64,000 bases of DNA from Tabrizicola sp. (GCF_030373185.1 NZ_JAUCZH010000004.1:434001-498000), one strand, 5' to 3'; positions 9,662 to 17,783 are shown, counted from the first letter of the stretch. Translations and numbers: made by a program. The notes: generated by a model from the letters alone, not told the origin.

Positions 9662-9731
9662 AGGTTGACAGGCGGCAGGCGTGGGTATACGCGGCCTGCG
9701 CCCCGACCATGGGGCCAAGTCTCCGCAACCT
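9662..9731 (+). promoter_or_regulatory. Possible structured leader of yhhQ
   Basis: The 110-bp space before yhhQ can fold into a closing helix AGGTTG (9662-9667) with CAACCT (9726-9731). Inside it are two hairpins, GCAGGC/GCCTGC and CCCC/GGGG. An A-run (9735-9740) follows directly. The layout recalls an RNA switch ahead of a queuosine-precursor transporter, but I cannot match it to a preQ1 consensus. Confidence 0.25.
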
Positions 9732-9753
9732 TGCAAAAAACGGATCATAGCAA

Positions 9754-10374
9754 ATGCGCTCAATTCTGCCCGGCGTCATCGCCATGGCGGTGGTCGTCAC
9801 CGCGTCGAACATCCTTGTCCAGTATCCGCTTGGCGCTTTTCTGACCTGGGGTGCGCTGACCTATCCCTTCGCCTTTCTGGTCACTGACCTGACCAACCGC
9901 CTGCAAGGCCCGGATGCCGCGCGCCGCGTGGTTCTGGTTGGTTTTGGGGTGGGGGTTCTGTGTTCCTTCATCGGCACGCAGATCGTGGGCGAGTTCGGCC
10001 CCCTTGTCACCTTGCGCATCGCGGTTGGTTCGGGCTTTGCCTTCCTGTGCGCGCAGCTTCTGGATATCGCTGTTTTCAACCGGCTGCGGGCTGGGACATG
10101 GTGGCGCGCGCCGCTGGTGTCGACGCTGGCGTCCTCCAGCCTTGATACGGCCTTGTTCTTTTCCATCGCCTTTTCAGCCACGCTGACCCTGCTGGAGCCG
10201 GGCAACGATGTCTCTTGGGCAACCGGCGCGACCCCGCTTCTGGGCTTTGGCACCGAAGCACCGTTCTGGGTTTCGCTGGCCCTTGCCGACTGGGGCGTGA
10301 AGCTTCTGCTTGCTCTTTTGGCACTTTTGCCTTTCCGGCTGGCAGTTGCCCGGGCGATGGCACGGGTTGCGTGA
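9754..10374 (+). CDS. yhhQ: Queuosine precursor transporter, YhhQ/VUT family
   Basis: A 206-residue protein with about six transmembrane helices and the family landmarks ASNILVQYPL, TYPFAFLVTDLTNR and the helix SSSLDTALFFSIAF. YhhQ proteins import preQ0 or preQ1 for queuosine tRNA modification, and the VUT family label is used for the same fold. The start ATG at 9754 has only a weak ribosome site (CGGA), which would suit control by the structured leader upstream. It lies alone between mepA and the small transcription unit at 10.4 kb. Confidence 0.85.
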   Translation: MRSILPGVIAMAVVVTASNILVQYPLGAFLTWGALTYPFAFLVTDLTNRLQGPDAARRVVLVGFGVGVLCSFIGTQIVGEFGPLVTLRIAVGSGFAFLCAQLLDIAVFNRLRAGTWWRAPLVSTLASSSLDTALFFSIAFSATLTLLEPGNDVSWATGATPLLGFGTEAPFWVSLALADWGVKLLLALLALLPFRLAVARAMARVA

Positions 10375-10380
10375 AATGTT

Positions 10381-10402
10381 TTGACAAACACAAAATCTGT
10401 GT
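10381..10402 (+). promoter_or_regulatory. Candidate -35 element and overlapping palindrome
   Basis: TTGACA (10381-10386) is a consensus -35 hexamer. The spacer after it contains a perfect inverted repeat ACACA-AAATC-TGTGT (10388-10402), a likely operator. No good -10 hexamer is seen at 17 bases (ACCTTT), so the promoter may be weak or activated. Confidence 0.45.
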
Positions 10403-10444
10403 CACCTTTCCCTTATCGGCAACCATTTGAAAGGAGGTGATCCA

Positions 10445-10501
10445 GTGTCTAGAGTGATATTGGAGAGACGTGTCGGGACAGTCGGAGGGCGTGTTTTCTG
10501 A
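10445..10501 (+). CDS. 18-residue ORF behind an extreme Shine-Dalgarno sequence
   Basis: GTG start at 10445, seven bases after AAGGAGG, stop TGA at 10499-10501. The peptide reads MSRVILERRVGTVGGRVF, with four Arg and no hydrophobic export signal. The spacing between the Shine-Dalgarno core and the start is ideal, which argues for real translation. No family is recognised and so short an ORF carries little other evidence. Confidence 0.45.
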   Translation: MSRVILERRVGTVGGRVF

Positions 10502-10572
10502 AGGCAGCCCTTCAGATAAACAGACCACCGATTGGAATTGATGCCTAACTGGCTCATCTCCTTGGATCTCGG

Positions 10573-10607
10573 AAAGGGTTGCCGCACTCCGGCAACCCTT
10601 TCTCTTT
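10573..10607 (+). terminator. Strong intrinsic terminator
   Basis: A perfect 12-bp stem (AAAGGGTTGCCG at 10573-10584 with CGGCAACCCTTT at 10590-10601) with a 5-base loop is followed by CTCTTTT. It closes the short unit at 10429 and insulates arfB. Confidence 0.9.
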
Positions 10608-10633
10608 TGGTGCCGCCCGAATAACGTGAAGCC

Positions 10634-11056
10634 ATGCTGTTTGTTACCGAAACCCTTGCCATTGCGGACTGGGAACTGTCCGAAAGCTTCATGCGCGCCT
10701 CGGGGCCGGGGGGGCAGAATGTCAACAAGGTCTCGACTGCCGTTGAACTGCGATTCGAGGCCGACCGGTCGCCGCATCTGACCCCATCGGTCAAGGCACG
10801 GCTGAAAAAGCTGGCCGGGCGGAAATGGACGCTGGAAGGCGCGATCGTGCTGCAAGTCGATGAAACCCGCAGTCAGGCCCGCAACCGCGAGATTGCCCGC
10901 GAACGGCTGGTCGAGATGATCCGCGCCGCGTTGGTGGTGCCGAAACGGCGGATTGCGACCAAACCCACCCTTGGCAGCCAGCGCCGCCGCATCGCCTCGA
11001 AAACCCAGCGGGGCGAGGTGAAATCGCTGCGCGGCCGTGTGCAGGACGAAGAATGA
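10634..11056 (+). CDS. arfB: Alternative ribosome-rescue factor ArfB
   Basis: A 140-residue codon-independent peptidyl-tRNA hydrolase that frees ribosomes stalled on truncated mRNA. The release-factor catalytic motif GPGGQNVNKVST is at 24-35, with GGQ at 26-28. The basic C-terminal tail (RRRIASKTQRGEVKSLRGR), which enters the empty mRNA channel, is present, and the length matches YaeJ. It overlaps the next gene by four bases (ATGA), so the two are co-translated. Confidence 0.93.
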   Translation: MLFVTETLAIADWELSESFMRASGPGGQNVNKVSTAVELRFEADRSPHLTPSVKARLKKLAGRKWTLEGAIVLQVDETRSQARNREIARERLVEMIRAALVVPKRRIATKPTLGSQRRRIASKTQRGEVKSLRGRVQDEE

Positions 11057-11961
11057 CCGATTTCGCCTCCCTTGCCGCAAACCACTGGGGCGGCCGCCTG
11101 ATCCGCCTGCTGCGCGACCGGGAAAACCACGTCTATGAAATGGCGTTGGCAGACGGCACTCGCGCGGCCTTGCGGCTGCACCGGGCAGGCTATCAGTCGC
11201 CCGACGCGATCCGTTCGGAACTTTGGTGGTGCGCCAGTCTGGCGGCCGCTGGCTTGCCGGTGCCAGCGGCGCTGCCCGCGCTGGATGGCGGGCCGCTTGT
11301 CACCCTGCCGGATGGTCGCCACGCCTCGGCAATCGCATGGCTGGAAGGTGAGGCGCTGGGCGAGGCCGGGCAACCCTTTGCCCGGCCCTTGCGCGATACG
11401 CTGGACCTGCACCACGCCCTTGGCGCGCTTCTGGCCCGCCTCCACCAGACCACCGATACGCTGACCCTGCCGAAAGGCTTTGTCCGCCCGCGCTGGGACC
11501 GCGAGGGGTTGGTGGGTGAAGCACCGTTCTGGGGGCGGTTCTGGGACCACCCCGCCGCCAGCCCCGATCAGCGCGCCATCCTGATCCACGCCCGCGACCT
11601 GCTGCGCGAACGCATTTCCGGCGAAACCGGCCTGATTCACGCCGATGTCCTGCGCGAGAACGTGTTGGTGAACGGTCGTTTGCTATCCCTGATCGACTTT
11701 GACGACTCCGGCTTTGGCTACAGGCTCTATGACCTTGGCACGGTGCTGAGCCAGAACCTTTACGAACCCGCCTATCCCCAGATTCGCGATGCGCTGATGG
11801 CGGGCTATGGCACCACGGACCTTGTGATGGTGGAAAGCTTCACCCTGGCCCGCACGCTAGCTTCGGTTGGCTGGACGATGCCGCGTCTTGCTGCGGATGA
11901 CCCGATCCACCGCAGCCATCTTGCGCGCGCGGTCATGTATGCCCGACGCCTGCTGGACTAG
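11053..11961 (+). CDS. Aminoglycoside phosphotransferase-fold kinase
   Basis: A 302-residue protein of the APH/homoserine-kinase fold. The Brenner catalytic loop is HADVLRENVLVN, followed by the metal-binding LIDFDDSGFGYRLYDLG. The N-lobe is seen at ENHVYEMALADGTRAALRLHR. Relatives include stress-response Ser/Thr kinase SrkA and choline/homoserine kinases; the substrate cannot be told, and drug resistance should not be assumed. It starts inside the arfB stop codon and converges with pncB, sharing four bases of stop codon with it. Confidence 0.8.
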   Translation: MTDFASLAANHWGGRLIRLLRDRENHVYEMALADGTRAALRLHRAGYQSPDAIRSELWWCASLAAAGLPVPAALPALDGGPLVTLPDGRHASAIAWLEGEALGEAGQPFARPLRDTLDLHHALGALLARLHQTTDTLTLPKGFVRPRWDREGLVGEAPFWGRFWDHPAASPDQRAILIHARDLLRERISGETGLIHADVLRENVLVNGRLLSLIDFDDSGFGYRLYDLGTVLSQNLYEPAYPQIRDALMAGYGTTDLVMVESFTLARTLASVGWTMPRLAADDPIHRSHLARAVMYARRLLD

Positions 11962-13250
11962 ACAACGACCTCTTGCGCCAACTGCGCCCCGACGCCGAAT
12001 ATCCGTTTGTAGCGCTCGATTTCGTCCTTGGGCCCCATGGCCTTGGCCGGGTTGTCCGAAAGTTTCACCGTTGGCCGCCCATTGGCACTTTGGGCCTTGC
12101 ACACCAGACTGAACGGAGCCAGCGCATCATCTGCCACCAGGCCACGGAAATCATTGGTCAAAAGCGTCCCCCAGCCAAATGAGACCTTCACGCGACCGAC
12201 GAACTTTGCATGCAGTTCCTCGATCTTTTCGACGTCCAGCCCGTCCGAAAAGATCACCAGCTTCTGCCGAGGATCCTCGCCCCGGTCCTTCCACCAGCGG
12301 ATGGCGATTTCGGCTCCGGCAACCGGATCGCCGCTGTCGATGCGAATGCCCGTCCATCCGGCCAGCCAGTCGGGCGCGTTCTTCAGGAAGCCTTCGGTGC
12401 CATAGGTGTCGGGCAGGATGATCCGCAGATTGCCGTCATGTTCCTCTTGCCAGTCGGCCAGCACCTGATACGGGGCCTGCCGCAGGTCATCGTCCGTATC
12501 CGTCAGCGCGGAATAGACCATCGGCAACTCATGCGCGTTGGTGCCGATCGCCTCCAACTCCCGGCGCATGGCGATGGAACAGTTCGAGGTGCCGATGAAT
12601 TTCTCCTCCAGCCCTTCCTGCATCGCCTGAACCGCCCAGTCCTGCCAAAGGTAGGAATGTCGCCGCCGGGTGCCGAAATCTGCGATCCGCAAGCCTTCGG
12701 TGCCGCGCAGGAGCTGGATTTTTTCCCACAGCTTGGTCATCGCCCGGGCATAAAGCACCTGCAATTCAAATCGGCCAAGCCGTTCCAGAACTGCCCGGCT
12801 GCGCAGTTCCATCAAGACGGCAAGCGCCGGAATTTCCCACAGCATGACCTCGGGCCACGCGCCTTCGAAGGTCAGCTCGAACTGGCCATCCCGCTTTTCA
12901 AGGTGGTAGGGCGGCAGGCGCAGGCCCTCGAACCATTCCATGAAATCAGGGCGGAACATCTGGCGCTTGCCGTAAAACGTGTTGCCCCGCAGCCAGGTGC
13001 TTTCCCCCCGGGTCAGCGACAGCGACCGCACATGATCGAGTTGCTCACGCAGTTCGCCTTCGTCGATCAGTTCGGCAAGCCGGATCTTCGAGGATCGGTT
13101 GATCAGGCTGAAAACCACGGTCGTATCCGGCTTGTTGCGGAAAATAGACTGGCACATCAATAGTTTGTAGAAATCGGTATCGATCAGAGACCGCACGATC
13201 GGGTCGATCTTCCACTTGTGGTTCCAGACGCGGGTGGCGATATCGACCAT
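11958..13250 (-). CDS. pncB: Nicotinate phosphoribosyltransferase
   Basis: A 430-residue enzyme joining nicotinate and PRPP to nicotinate mononucleotide in the Preiss-Handler NAD salvage route. Family landmarks are SLIDTDFYKLLMCQ near the start, FGTRRRHSYLWQ holding the His that is phosphorylated by ATP in this family, IRIDSGDP, and FGWGTLLTNDF in the C-terminal half. The ATG at 13250 has AGGAAG upstream; the frame is open to 13493 without family sequence. With pncA 0.9 kb upstream on the same strand it forms a nicotinamide-to-NaMN salvage module. Confidence 0.95.
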   Translation of the reverse strand: MVDIATRVWNHKWKIDPIVRSLIDTDFYKLLMCQSIFRNKPDTTVVFSLINRSSKIRLAELIDEGELREQLDHVRSLSLTRGESTWLRGNTFYGKRQMFRPDFMEWFEGLRLPPYHLEKRDGQFELTFEGAWPEVMLWEIPALAVLMELRSRAVLERLGRFELQVLYARAMTKLWEKIQLLRGTEGLRIADFGTRRRHSYLWQDWAVQAMQEGLEEKFIGTSNCSIAMRRELEAIGTNAHELPMVYSALTDTDDDLRQAPYQVLADWQEEHDGNLRIILPDTYGTEGFLKNAPDWLAGWTGIRIDSGDPVAGAEIAIRWWKDRGEDPRQKLVIFSDGLDVEKIEELHAKFVGRVKVSFGWGTLLTNDFRGLVADDALAPFSLVCKAQSANGRPTVKLSDNPAKAMGPKDEIERYKRIFGVGAQLAQEVVV

Positions 13251-13347
13251 GTCGGCTTCCTGAAAATGCCTGCGGAGGTGCGGGTCTTCTGTTGCTTTTC
13301 CCTTGTGGCAGAGGCCAAGGCAAGCCCCGGCGGGCTTGTCTGCCCGT

Positions 13348-14112
13348 TCAGGGTGGCAGGACGCAATCATAGGGACGCCCGTCGGGCATCCTGCAAAGGC
13401 GCTCTGCAAAGCCGGCCGGAAGGGTTTGCTTGCCGGGCGGCATCTTTTCGCGGTCAAGCGCATCAAGATAGTTTCCGCAGATGGCGTAAGCATAGATTTC
13501 GCGCCGTTTCAGGCTTTCGAACCATTGGGCAAAGGTGGCAGAGGTCGCGGCCACGTCATCGCCGCCTGCCGCGATTTCTTCGGCAAAGTGGGTGACAAGA
13601 TCGCCGTGCGTGGGCCAGGCCAGCAACTGGTTCCAAGGGCCTGGGTTCCCGCTTTCGCGCATCCGCCATGCCACATAGATCCCGATCGCAGATGCATCAG
13701 CCTCCAGCGCCAGACGCGACCGCATGTAGTCTGTCAGGGTGTGCGCCGTCGTCGGGCAGATGCCGCTGCTGAATTGTTCCAGATGCCGCACTTCGTGGAT
13801 CAGGATTGCCAGCGCCAGATCGGGATCCAGCCCCGTGCGGACGACGATCCGGTTGGTCTTGGGCGCGTAATAGGCCTGCTCTTCGACAAGGGAATCGTCA
13901 ATGCACAGGGTCGGGGCCTCTTTGGCCCAGGATTCGGCAAGGGATGGGTAGGGGGCGAGCGCTTCGGTCAACCGCTCTGCCAGCGCCAGAATCTCTTCTG
14001 ATCCTCCGGTATAGGGCGCAGGTTGGCAGACCGCGTTGGCCCGTGCCGCCGGACTGCACAGCAGCAGAGCAACCCCAAGGCCACCGATCAGGCTGAGAAA
14101 CGGCCGCATCAT
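13348..14112 (-). CDS. DUF6782-type putative exported metallopeptidase
   Basis: A 254-residue protein with a signal peptide (LLLCSPAARANA) and a gluzincin-like motif HEVRH (within LIHEVRHLEQF), where Glu could be the general base. A downstream LALEADASAIGIY gives a possible third ligand. Paired Cys residues suggest a periplasmic protein. The family is annotated as putative metallopeptidase without known substrate. The first ATG (14112) overlaps the pncA stop as ATGA, so it is translationally coupled to pncA, an odd partner for a secreted peptidase. Confidence 0.75.
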   Translation of the reverse strand: MMRPFLSLIGGLGVALLLCSPAARANAVCQPAPYTGGSEEILALAERLTEALAPYPSLAESWAKEAPTLCIDDSLVEEQAYYAPKTNRIVVRTGLDPDLALAILIHEVRHLEQFSSGICPTTAHTLTDYMRSRLALEADASAIGIYVAWRMRESGNPGPWNQLLAWPTHGDLVTHFAEEIAAGGDDVAATSATFAQWFESLKRREIYAYAICGNYLDALDREKMPPGKQTLPAGFAERLCRMPDGRPYDCVLPP

Positions 14113-14714
14113 GTCACGTCAATGCCGGCTGCCTGCATCTGGCCAAGCGCCGCCGCCAACGAGCCATCCAGATCAATGGCCCGGCAAAGATCGCGGCGCA
14201 CCGTGACCTTGAAACCCAGCCGCGCGGCATCGAGCGCCGAATAGGCGACGCAGAAATCTGTGGCGAGGCCAACCAGCGTGATCGCCGTCACGCCGCGCGA
14301 TCTGAGATAGCCCTCAAGGCCCGTGGGCGTGCTGCGGTCATTTTCATAGAAGGCCGAATAGCTGTCGATCTCGGGGCGGAACCCCTTGCGTATCACCATC
14401 TGCGCCGCGTCAGTTTTGAGCGCCGGGTGGAAGTCAGCGCCTTTTGTGCCTTGAACGCAATGGCTTGGCCAAAGAACCTGCTTGCCATAGGGCATGTCGG
14501 TCAAGGTAAAGGGGGCGGTGCCGGGGTGGTTGTCGGCAAAGGACAGATGCTGTGCCGGGTGCCAGTCCTGTGTCAGGACGACGGTGGAAAACTCACCCAT
14601 CAAGGCGTTGATTCCGCAGACGATCTCATTCCCCCCGGCCACGGCAAGCGCGCCTCCGGGGCAAAAGTCGTTCTGCACGTCGATCACGATGATCGCGTCT
14701 GTTGCAGGGTACAT
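14109..14714 (-). CDS. pncA: Nicotinamidase
   Basis: A 201-residue cysteine hydrolase converting nicotinamide to nicotinate. The catalytic Asp is in IVIDVQNDFCPGG, the metal-binding region in TQDWHPAQHLSF, the cis-peptide region in WPSHCVQGT, and the nucleophile Cys in GLATDFCVAYSALDA. The ATG at 14714 has GGAGG nine bases upstream. It heads the likely operon pncA-DUF6782-pncB and is divergent from trhO. Confidence 0.94.
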   Translation of the reverse strand: MYPATDAIIVIDVQNDFCPGGALAVAGGNEIVCGINALMGEFSTVVLTQDWHPAQHLSFADNHPGTAPFTLTDMPYGKQVLWPSHCVQGTKGADFHPALKTDAAQMVIRKGFRPEIDSYSAFYENDRSTPTGLEGYLRSRGVTAITLVGLATDFCVAYSALDAARLGFKVTVRRDLCRAIDLDGSLAAALGQMQAAGIDVT

Positions 14715-14822
14715 TGCGTGGTCCTCCGGCATGGTTTTCAATGGGTAAAGCCCGGGACAGCAGTCGGTCAACAGCCACGCTGCCCATTGCGCCAAAACGT
14801 CCGTCGCGCTAACTCGCTGCGC

Positions 14823-15725
14823 ATGATCGTCGTGGCCGCGCTTTATCAGTTCACCCGCTTCTCCGATCCCGCTGCCTTGCGGCCGGGGCTTCTGGAGGTT
14901 TGCCAGGCGAGCGGGGTGAAGGGGTCGCTGTTGCTGGCACCGGAAGGCATCAATGGCACCATTGCCGGATCGCGGGACGGGATCGACCGGGTGCTGGACG
15001 CAATCCGCGCCCTGCCGGGTTGTGCCGGGCTGGAGTGGAAGGAAAGCCAAGCGGAATCAATGCCTTTCGGGCGCATCAAGGTCCGGCTGAAGCGTGAGAT
15101 CGTGACGATGGGTCTGCCAGACGTCGACCCGTTGGCCCGGGTCGGCAACTATGTGCGCCCGCAGGATTGGAACGCCCTGATAGCGGACCCTGACACGGTG
15201 GTGATCGACACCCGCAACGATTACGAGGTGGCGATCGGCACGTTTCAAGGCGCGGTTGACCCGGGAACGCGCGCGTTTGGCGAGTTTCCGGAATGGTGGC
15301 AGGCGAACCGAGAAAAGTTCGTCGGCAAGCGCGTGGCGATGTTCTGCACGGGAGGGATTCGCTGCGAAAAGTCCACGAATTATCTTTTGGGGCAAGGGCT
15401 TAACGAGGTTTACCACCTCAAGGGTGGCATTCTGAAATATCTGGAAGAGGTGCCTGCCGAGCAAAGTCTCTGGCAGGGTGAATGCTTTGTCTTTGATGAC
15501 CGGGTATCGGTCGGACATGGGTTGAAGCCGGGCGGGCTGAAGTCTTGTGGGGCGTGCAGAAGACCGGTCACCGAAGCCGGCCAAAGGCACCAGGACTATG
15601 AAGAAGGTGTCTGCTGTCCCGCTTGTGTGAATGAGTATTCACAATCGGATCGCGCACGGTTCCGCGAACGGCAACACCAGATGACCCTCGCCATCAGGCG
15701 CGGGTCGCAGCATCTGGGGTCTTAG
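14823..15725 (+). CDS. trhO: tRNA uridine(34) hydroxylase TrhO
   Basis: A 300-residue rhodanese-domain protein that makes 5-hydroxyuridine at wobble position 34 of tRNA in an oxygen-dependent reaction. The N-terminal domain carries APEGINGTIAGS, and the rhodanese loop CTGGIRCEKS contains the active Cys175. A C-terminal Cys cluster (SCGACRRPV, CCPACVNEY) is typical of the family. The ATG at 14823 begins exactly at family sequence. Its stop codon overlaps the stop of the converging monooxygenase gene by four bases. Confidence 0.93.
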   Translation: MIVVAALYQFTRFSDPAALRPGLLEVCQASGVKGSLLLAPEGINGTIAGSRDGIDRVLDAIRALPGCAGLEWKESQAESMPFGRIKVRLKREIVTMGLPDVDPLARVGNYVRPQDWNALIADPDTVVIDTRNDYEVAIGTFQGAVDPGTRAFGEFPEWWQANREKFVGKRVAMFCTGGIRCEKSTNYLLGQGLNEVYHLKGGILKYLEEVPAEQSLWQGECFVFDDRVSVGHGLKPGGLKSCGACRRPVTEAGQRHQDYEEGVCCPACVNEYSQSDRARFRERQHQMTLAIRRGSQHLGS

Positions 15726-16759
15726 GCCGCCCTGTCTGACAACATGTCGCGCACCATCGGGATCACCTTTTCCCCATAGAGCCCGATGCAGGTCATCAGG
15801 TCGCCATGCGGCACGGGGCCGGTGGAATACTTCATGTCAAAGCGCTGTAGCCCAAGGGTTTGCACGGTGCGCACGATCTTGCGGGCCACCGTCTCGGGGC
15901 TGCCGACGTAAAGTGCGCCGTGGTGAACCTCGGCCAGATAACGGTCCTTGGTGACCGGGGGCCAGCCGCGTTCTCGCCCGATCCGGCCGAACATGTCGGC
16001 ATAGTGCGGCCAAAGTCTTTCTTGCGCGATTTCATCGGTTTCCGCGACGAAACCGGGCGAATGCACCCCCACGGGCCGGACGGGGCGGCCAAGTTGAGCG
16101 CAGGCGCGTTGGTAGAGGTCGATGTAGGGGGCAAAGCGCGCGGCATCGCCGCCGATGATGGCGAGCATCAGTTGCAGATCCTGCCGGACCACGCGGACGA
16201 CGCTTTCCGGGCTGCCGCCCACGCCGACCCAGACGGTCATCGGCTGGCCGAGCGGCGGGAAAACCTGCTGGTTTTCCAAAGGACTGCGGGTCTGGCCGGA
16301 CCAGCTTATGCGGGGATTGCGCAAGAGCCTTGCAAAGATGTCCAGGCGTTCCTCGAACAATTGTTCATATTCGTTCAGATCATGCCCGAAGAGAGGATAA
16401 CTTTCGGTAAATGACCCGCGCCCGAGGATGGGTTCCGCCCGGCCGTTCGACAGCGCGTTCAGGGTGGAAAAGCGCTGGAAGACGCGCACGGGGTCATCGG
16501 TGGACAGGACCGTGACGGCGGTGCCAAGCTTGATCCGCCGGGTCCGGCCGGCGATGGCGGCAAGCACGATTTCCGGTGCGGAAATGGCGAAATCGCTGCG
16601 GTGATGTTCGCCAAGGCCAATGAAATCGATCCCGATTTCGTCGGCGAGCGTGGCCTGGTCCAGAACCTCGCGCAGAACCTGATCCATGGGGTGCAGCTGG
16701 CCGTCGGGGCCTTGGGTGACGTCGCCAAAAGTGTCGAGGCCGAGGGAAATGGTGGTCAT
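15722..16759 (-). CDS. LLM-class flavin-dependent oxidoreductase
   Basis: A 345-residue luciferase-like TIM-barrel monooxygenase expected to use reduced FMN. Family features are GLGEHHRSDFAISAPEI, LGTAVTVLSTDDPVRVFQRF and GRGSFTESYPLFG. The substrate is unknown; relatives include alkanal, sulfonate and nitrilotriacetate monooxygenases. The ATG at 16759 follows AAGGAG at six bases. It is divergent from the RidA gene across a 262-bp regulatory region, which may co-regulate them. Confidence 0.88.
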   Translation of the reverse strand: MTTISLGLDTFGDVTQGPDGQLHPMDQVLREVLDQATLADEIGIDFIGLGEHHRSDFAISAPEIVLAAIAGRTRRIKLGTAVTVLSTDDPVRVFQRFSTLNALSNGRAEPILGRGSFTESYPLFGHDLNEYEQLFEERLDIFARLLRNPRISWSGQTRSPLENQQVFPPLGQPMTVWVGVGGSPESVVRVVRQDLQLMLAIIGGDAARFAPYIDLYQRACAQLGRPVRPVGVHSPGFVAETDEIAQERLWPHYADMFGRIGRERGWPPVTKDRYLAEVHHGALYVGSPETVARKIVRTVQTLGLQRFDMKYSTGPVPHGDLMTCIGLYGEKVIPMVRDMLSDRAA

Positions 16760-16853
16760 GACGCGCTCCTTTGCGGCCAAAGTAGGGGCTCGCTCACAAC
16801 AAATGAATGTGGATTTCGAGAGAGCCGCAGTTCAAGGCTGCACGGAGGGCGCA

Positions 16854-16874
16854 AACCTTTGCGAACGCAAGGTT
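16854..16874. promoter_or_regulatory. Inverted repeat in the divergent LLM/RidA promoter region
   Basis: AACCTT and GCG on the left mirror CGC and AAGGTT on the right, with one bulged T and a two-base centre. It lies in the middle of the 262-bp region between divergent starts, so it is a candidate operator or a short hairpin. Confidence 0.35.
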
Positions 16875-17021
16875 AATCGGCTTTCCGATTGGTCTTTCAG
16901 CCATCTTGCATCCCTCTTTCCCGCGTCTTCCATCCGTCTCTACGTGCTTTTGGTGCCACGGGGAATTAACCATGGCGGCGAATCGAGGAACGGTTGCAGG
17001 ATGGCCGGAAAGGAGACCGCG

Positions 17022-17504
17022 ATGACATCACCCGAAAAGCTGGCCTTGCAGATGGGCCTCGATATCCCCGACTTCGATGTGATGGGATATTACGGGGCGG
17101 ACTATGGCACGATGAAACCCTTTCACCGGGTGGGAAGCCTCTTGTTCCTCTCTGGTCATGTGGCGCAGATCGGTGCCGAGATTACCCACAAGGGGCGGCT
17201 TGGGGCGGATTTGACGACGGATCAGGGCTATCAGGCCGCGCGGCGGACGGGCCTGAACGTGCTGGGCGGGATCCGGCAGGCGGTGGGGTCGCTGGACCGG
17301 GTGAAGGGGATCGTGCGCAGCCTGAATTTTGTGGTCTGCACGCCGGATTATGAGGATGTCCATAAAGTGTCGTCGGGGCTGTCGGACCTTTTTGTCGAGG
17401 TCTTCGGGCCTGAGCGGGGGCTGGGTGGCCGGGCGACGATTGGCGTGATGGCGCTGGCCGGAGGGGTGTGTTTCGAGACCTGGGTCACGGTGGAGGTTGA
17501 GTAG
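17022..17504 (+). CDS. RidA family protein
   Basis: A 160-residue member of the RidA/YjgF group (imine/enamine deaminases and related proteins). Typical segments are RVGSLLFLSGHVAQ, LNVLGGIRQAVGSLDRV and the C-terminal VMALAGGVCFETWVTVEVE. The canonical substrate-binding Arg in an RxAV context is replaced here by GRATIGVMALAGG, so deaminase activity is not assured. AGGAG six bases before the ATG at 17022 decides the start over the ATG at 17001. Confidence 0.85.
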   Translation: MTSPEKLALQMGLDIPDFDVMGYYGADYGTMKPFHRVGSLLFLSGHVAQIGAEITHKGRLGADLTTDQGYQAARRTGLNVLGGIRQAVGSLDRVKGIVRSLNFVVCTPDYEDVHKVSSGLSDLFVEVFGPERGLGGRATIGVMALAGGVCFETWVTVEVE

Positions 17505-17564
17505 GGGACGGCTCCTCGTGCGTCCTTGATGCCTCGTCGCGGTTGGCGAAGCCATCGACGAGCG

Positions 17565-17783
17565 TCAGGGGCGGGCGACTTGTTCCGCCTTGCGCGGGAT
17601 CGGCTTTGCCCGGAGAGCCGGAAGCAGCGCCAGAACCCGGGCCAGGGCCGCCTGCCAGCGCGCCCGACGGGCGGCGCGCCGGATGACCAGATGTTCAACC
17701 CGGTGCCGGGCATGCGCATCGCGCGGCCGACCATCGGGATGGTGCGGCGTGGTCTTGAGAAGGTCGAGGTTGACGCTGTGCAT
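17565..17783 (-). CDS. Small Arg-rich protein divergent from LysR gene
   Basis: A 72-residue ORF starting MHSVNLDLLKTTPHHPDG and continuing into an Arg/Ala-rich helix (RRAARRARWQAALARVLALL). No domain is recognised; the basic amphipathic helix loosely resembles the small DUF1127-type proteins of alphaproteobacteria, but the diagnostic residues are not there. It is transcribed away from the LysR gene with a palindrome between them, which supports reality. The ribosome site is weak (ACGAAAG). Confidence 0.45.
   Translation of the reverse strand: MHSVNLDLLKTTPHHPDGRPRDAHARHRVEHLVIRRAARRARWQAALARVLALLPALRAKPIPRKAEQVARP

Larger units (their letters stand above)
10429..10607 (+). ncRNA. Candidate short transcript with full 16S rRNA 3'-end complement
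   Basis: From 10429 to 10445 the sequence GAAAGGAGGTGATCCAG is perfectly complementary to the conserved 3' end of 16S rRNA over 17 bases. A second segment CATCTCCTT (10555-10563) can pair with AAGGAGGTG (10431-10439) through eight Watson-Crick pairs and one G-U, which would hide the site. The unit ends in a strong intrinsic terminator. It stands alone, with a promoter-like element before it and arfB beyond the terminator. It could be an mRNA for the 18-residue ORF, an attenuated leader, or a regulatory RNA that contacts ribosomes. Confidence 0.45.

Noticed and set aside
9644-9753. A definite preQ1 riboswitch
   Set aside because: The A-rich tail and pairing are suggestive, but the loop sizes and core residues of known preQ1 classes were not found. 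It is kept only as a low-confidence leader.
10429-10445. Fragment of a 16S rRNA gene on the minus strand
   Set aside because: Only 17 bases match and no rRNA sequence continues on either side. The match sits exactly at a ribosome-binding position for a GTG, so a functional complement is more likely than a remnant.
10541-10624. ORF starting ATG and reading through the terminator hairpin
   Set aside because: It depends on the terminator stem as coding sequence and has no ribosome site.
11053-11961. Aminoglycoside resistance gene
   Set aside because: It has the APH fold, but this fold includes many housekeeping kinases, and coupling to arfB with no mobile element argues against a resistance role.
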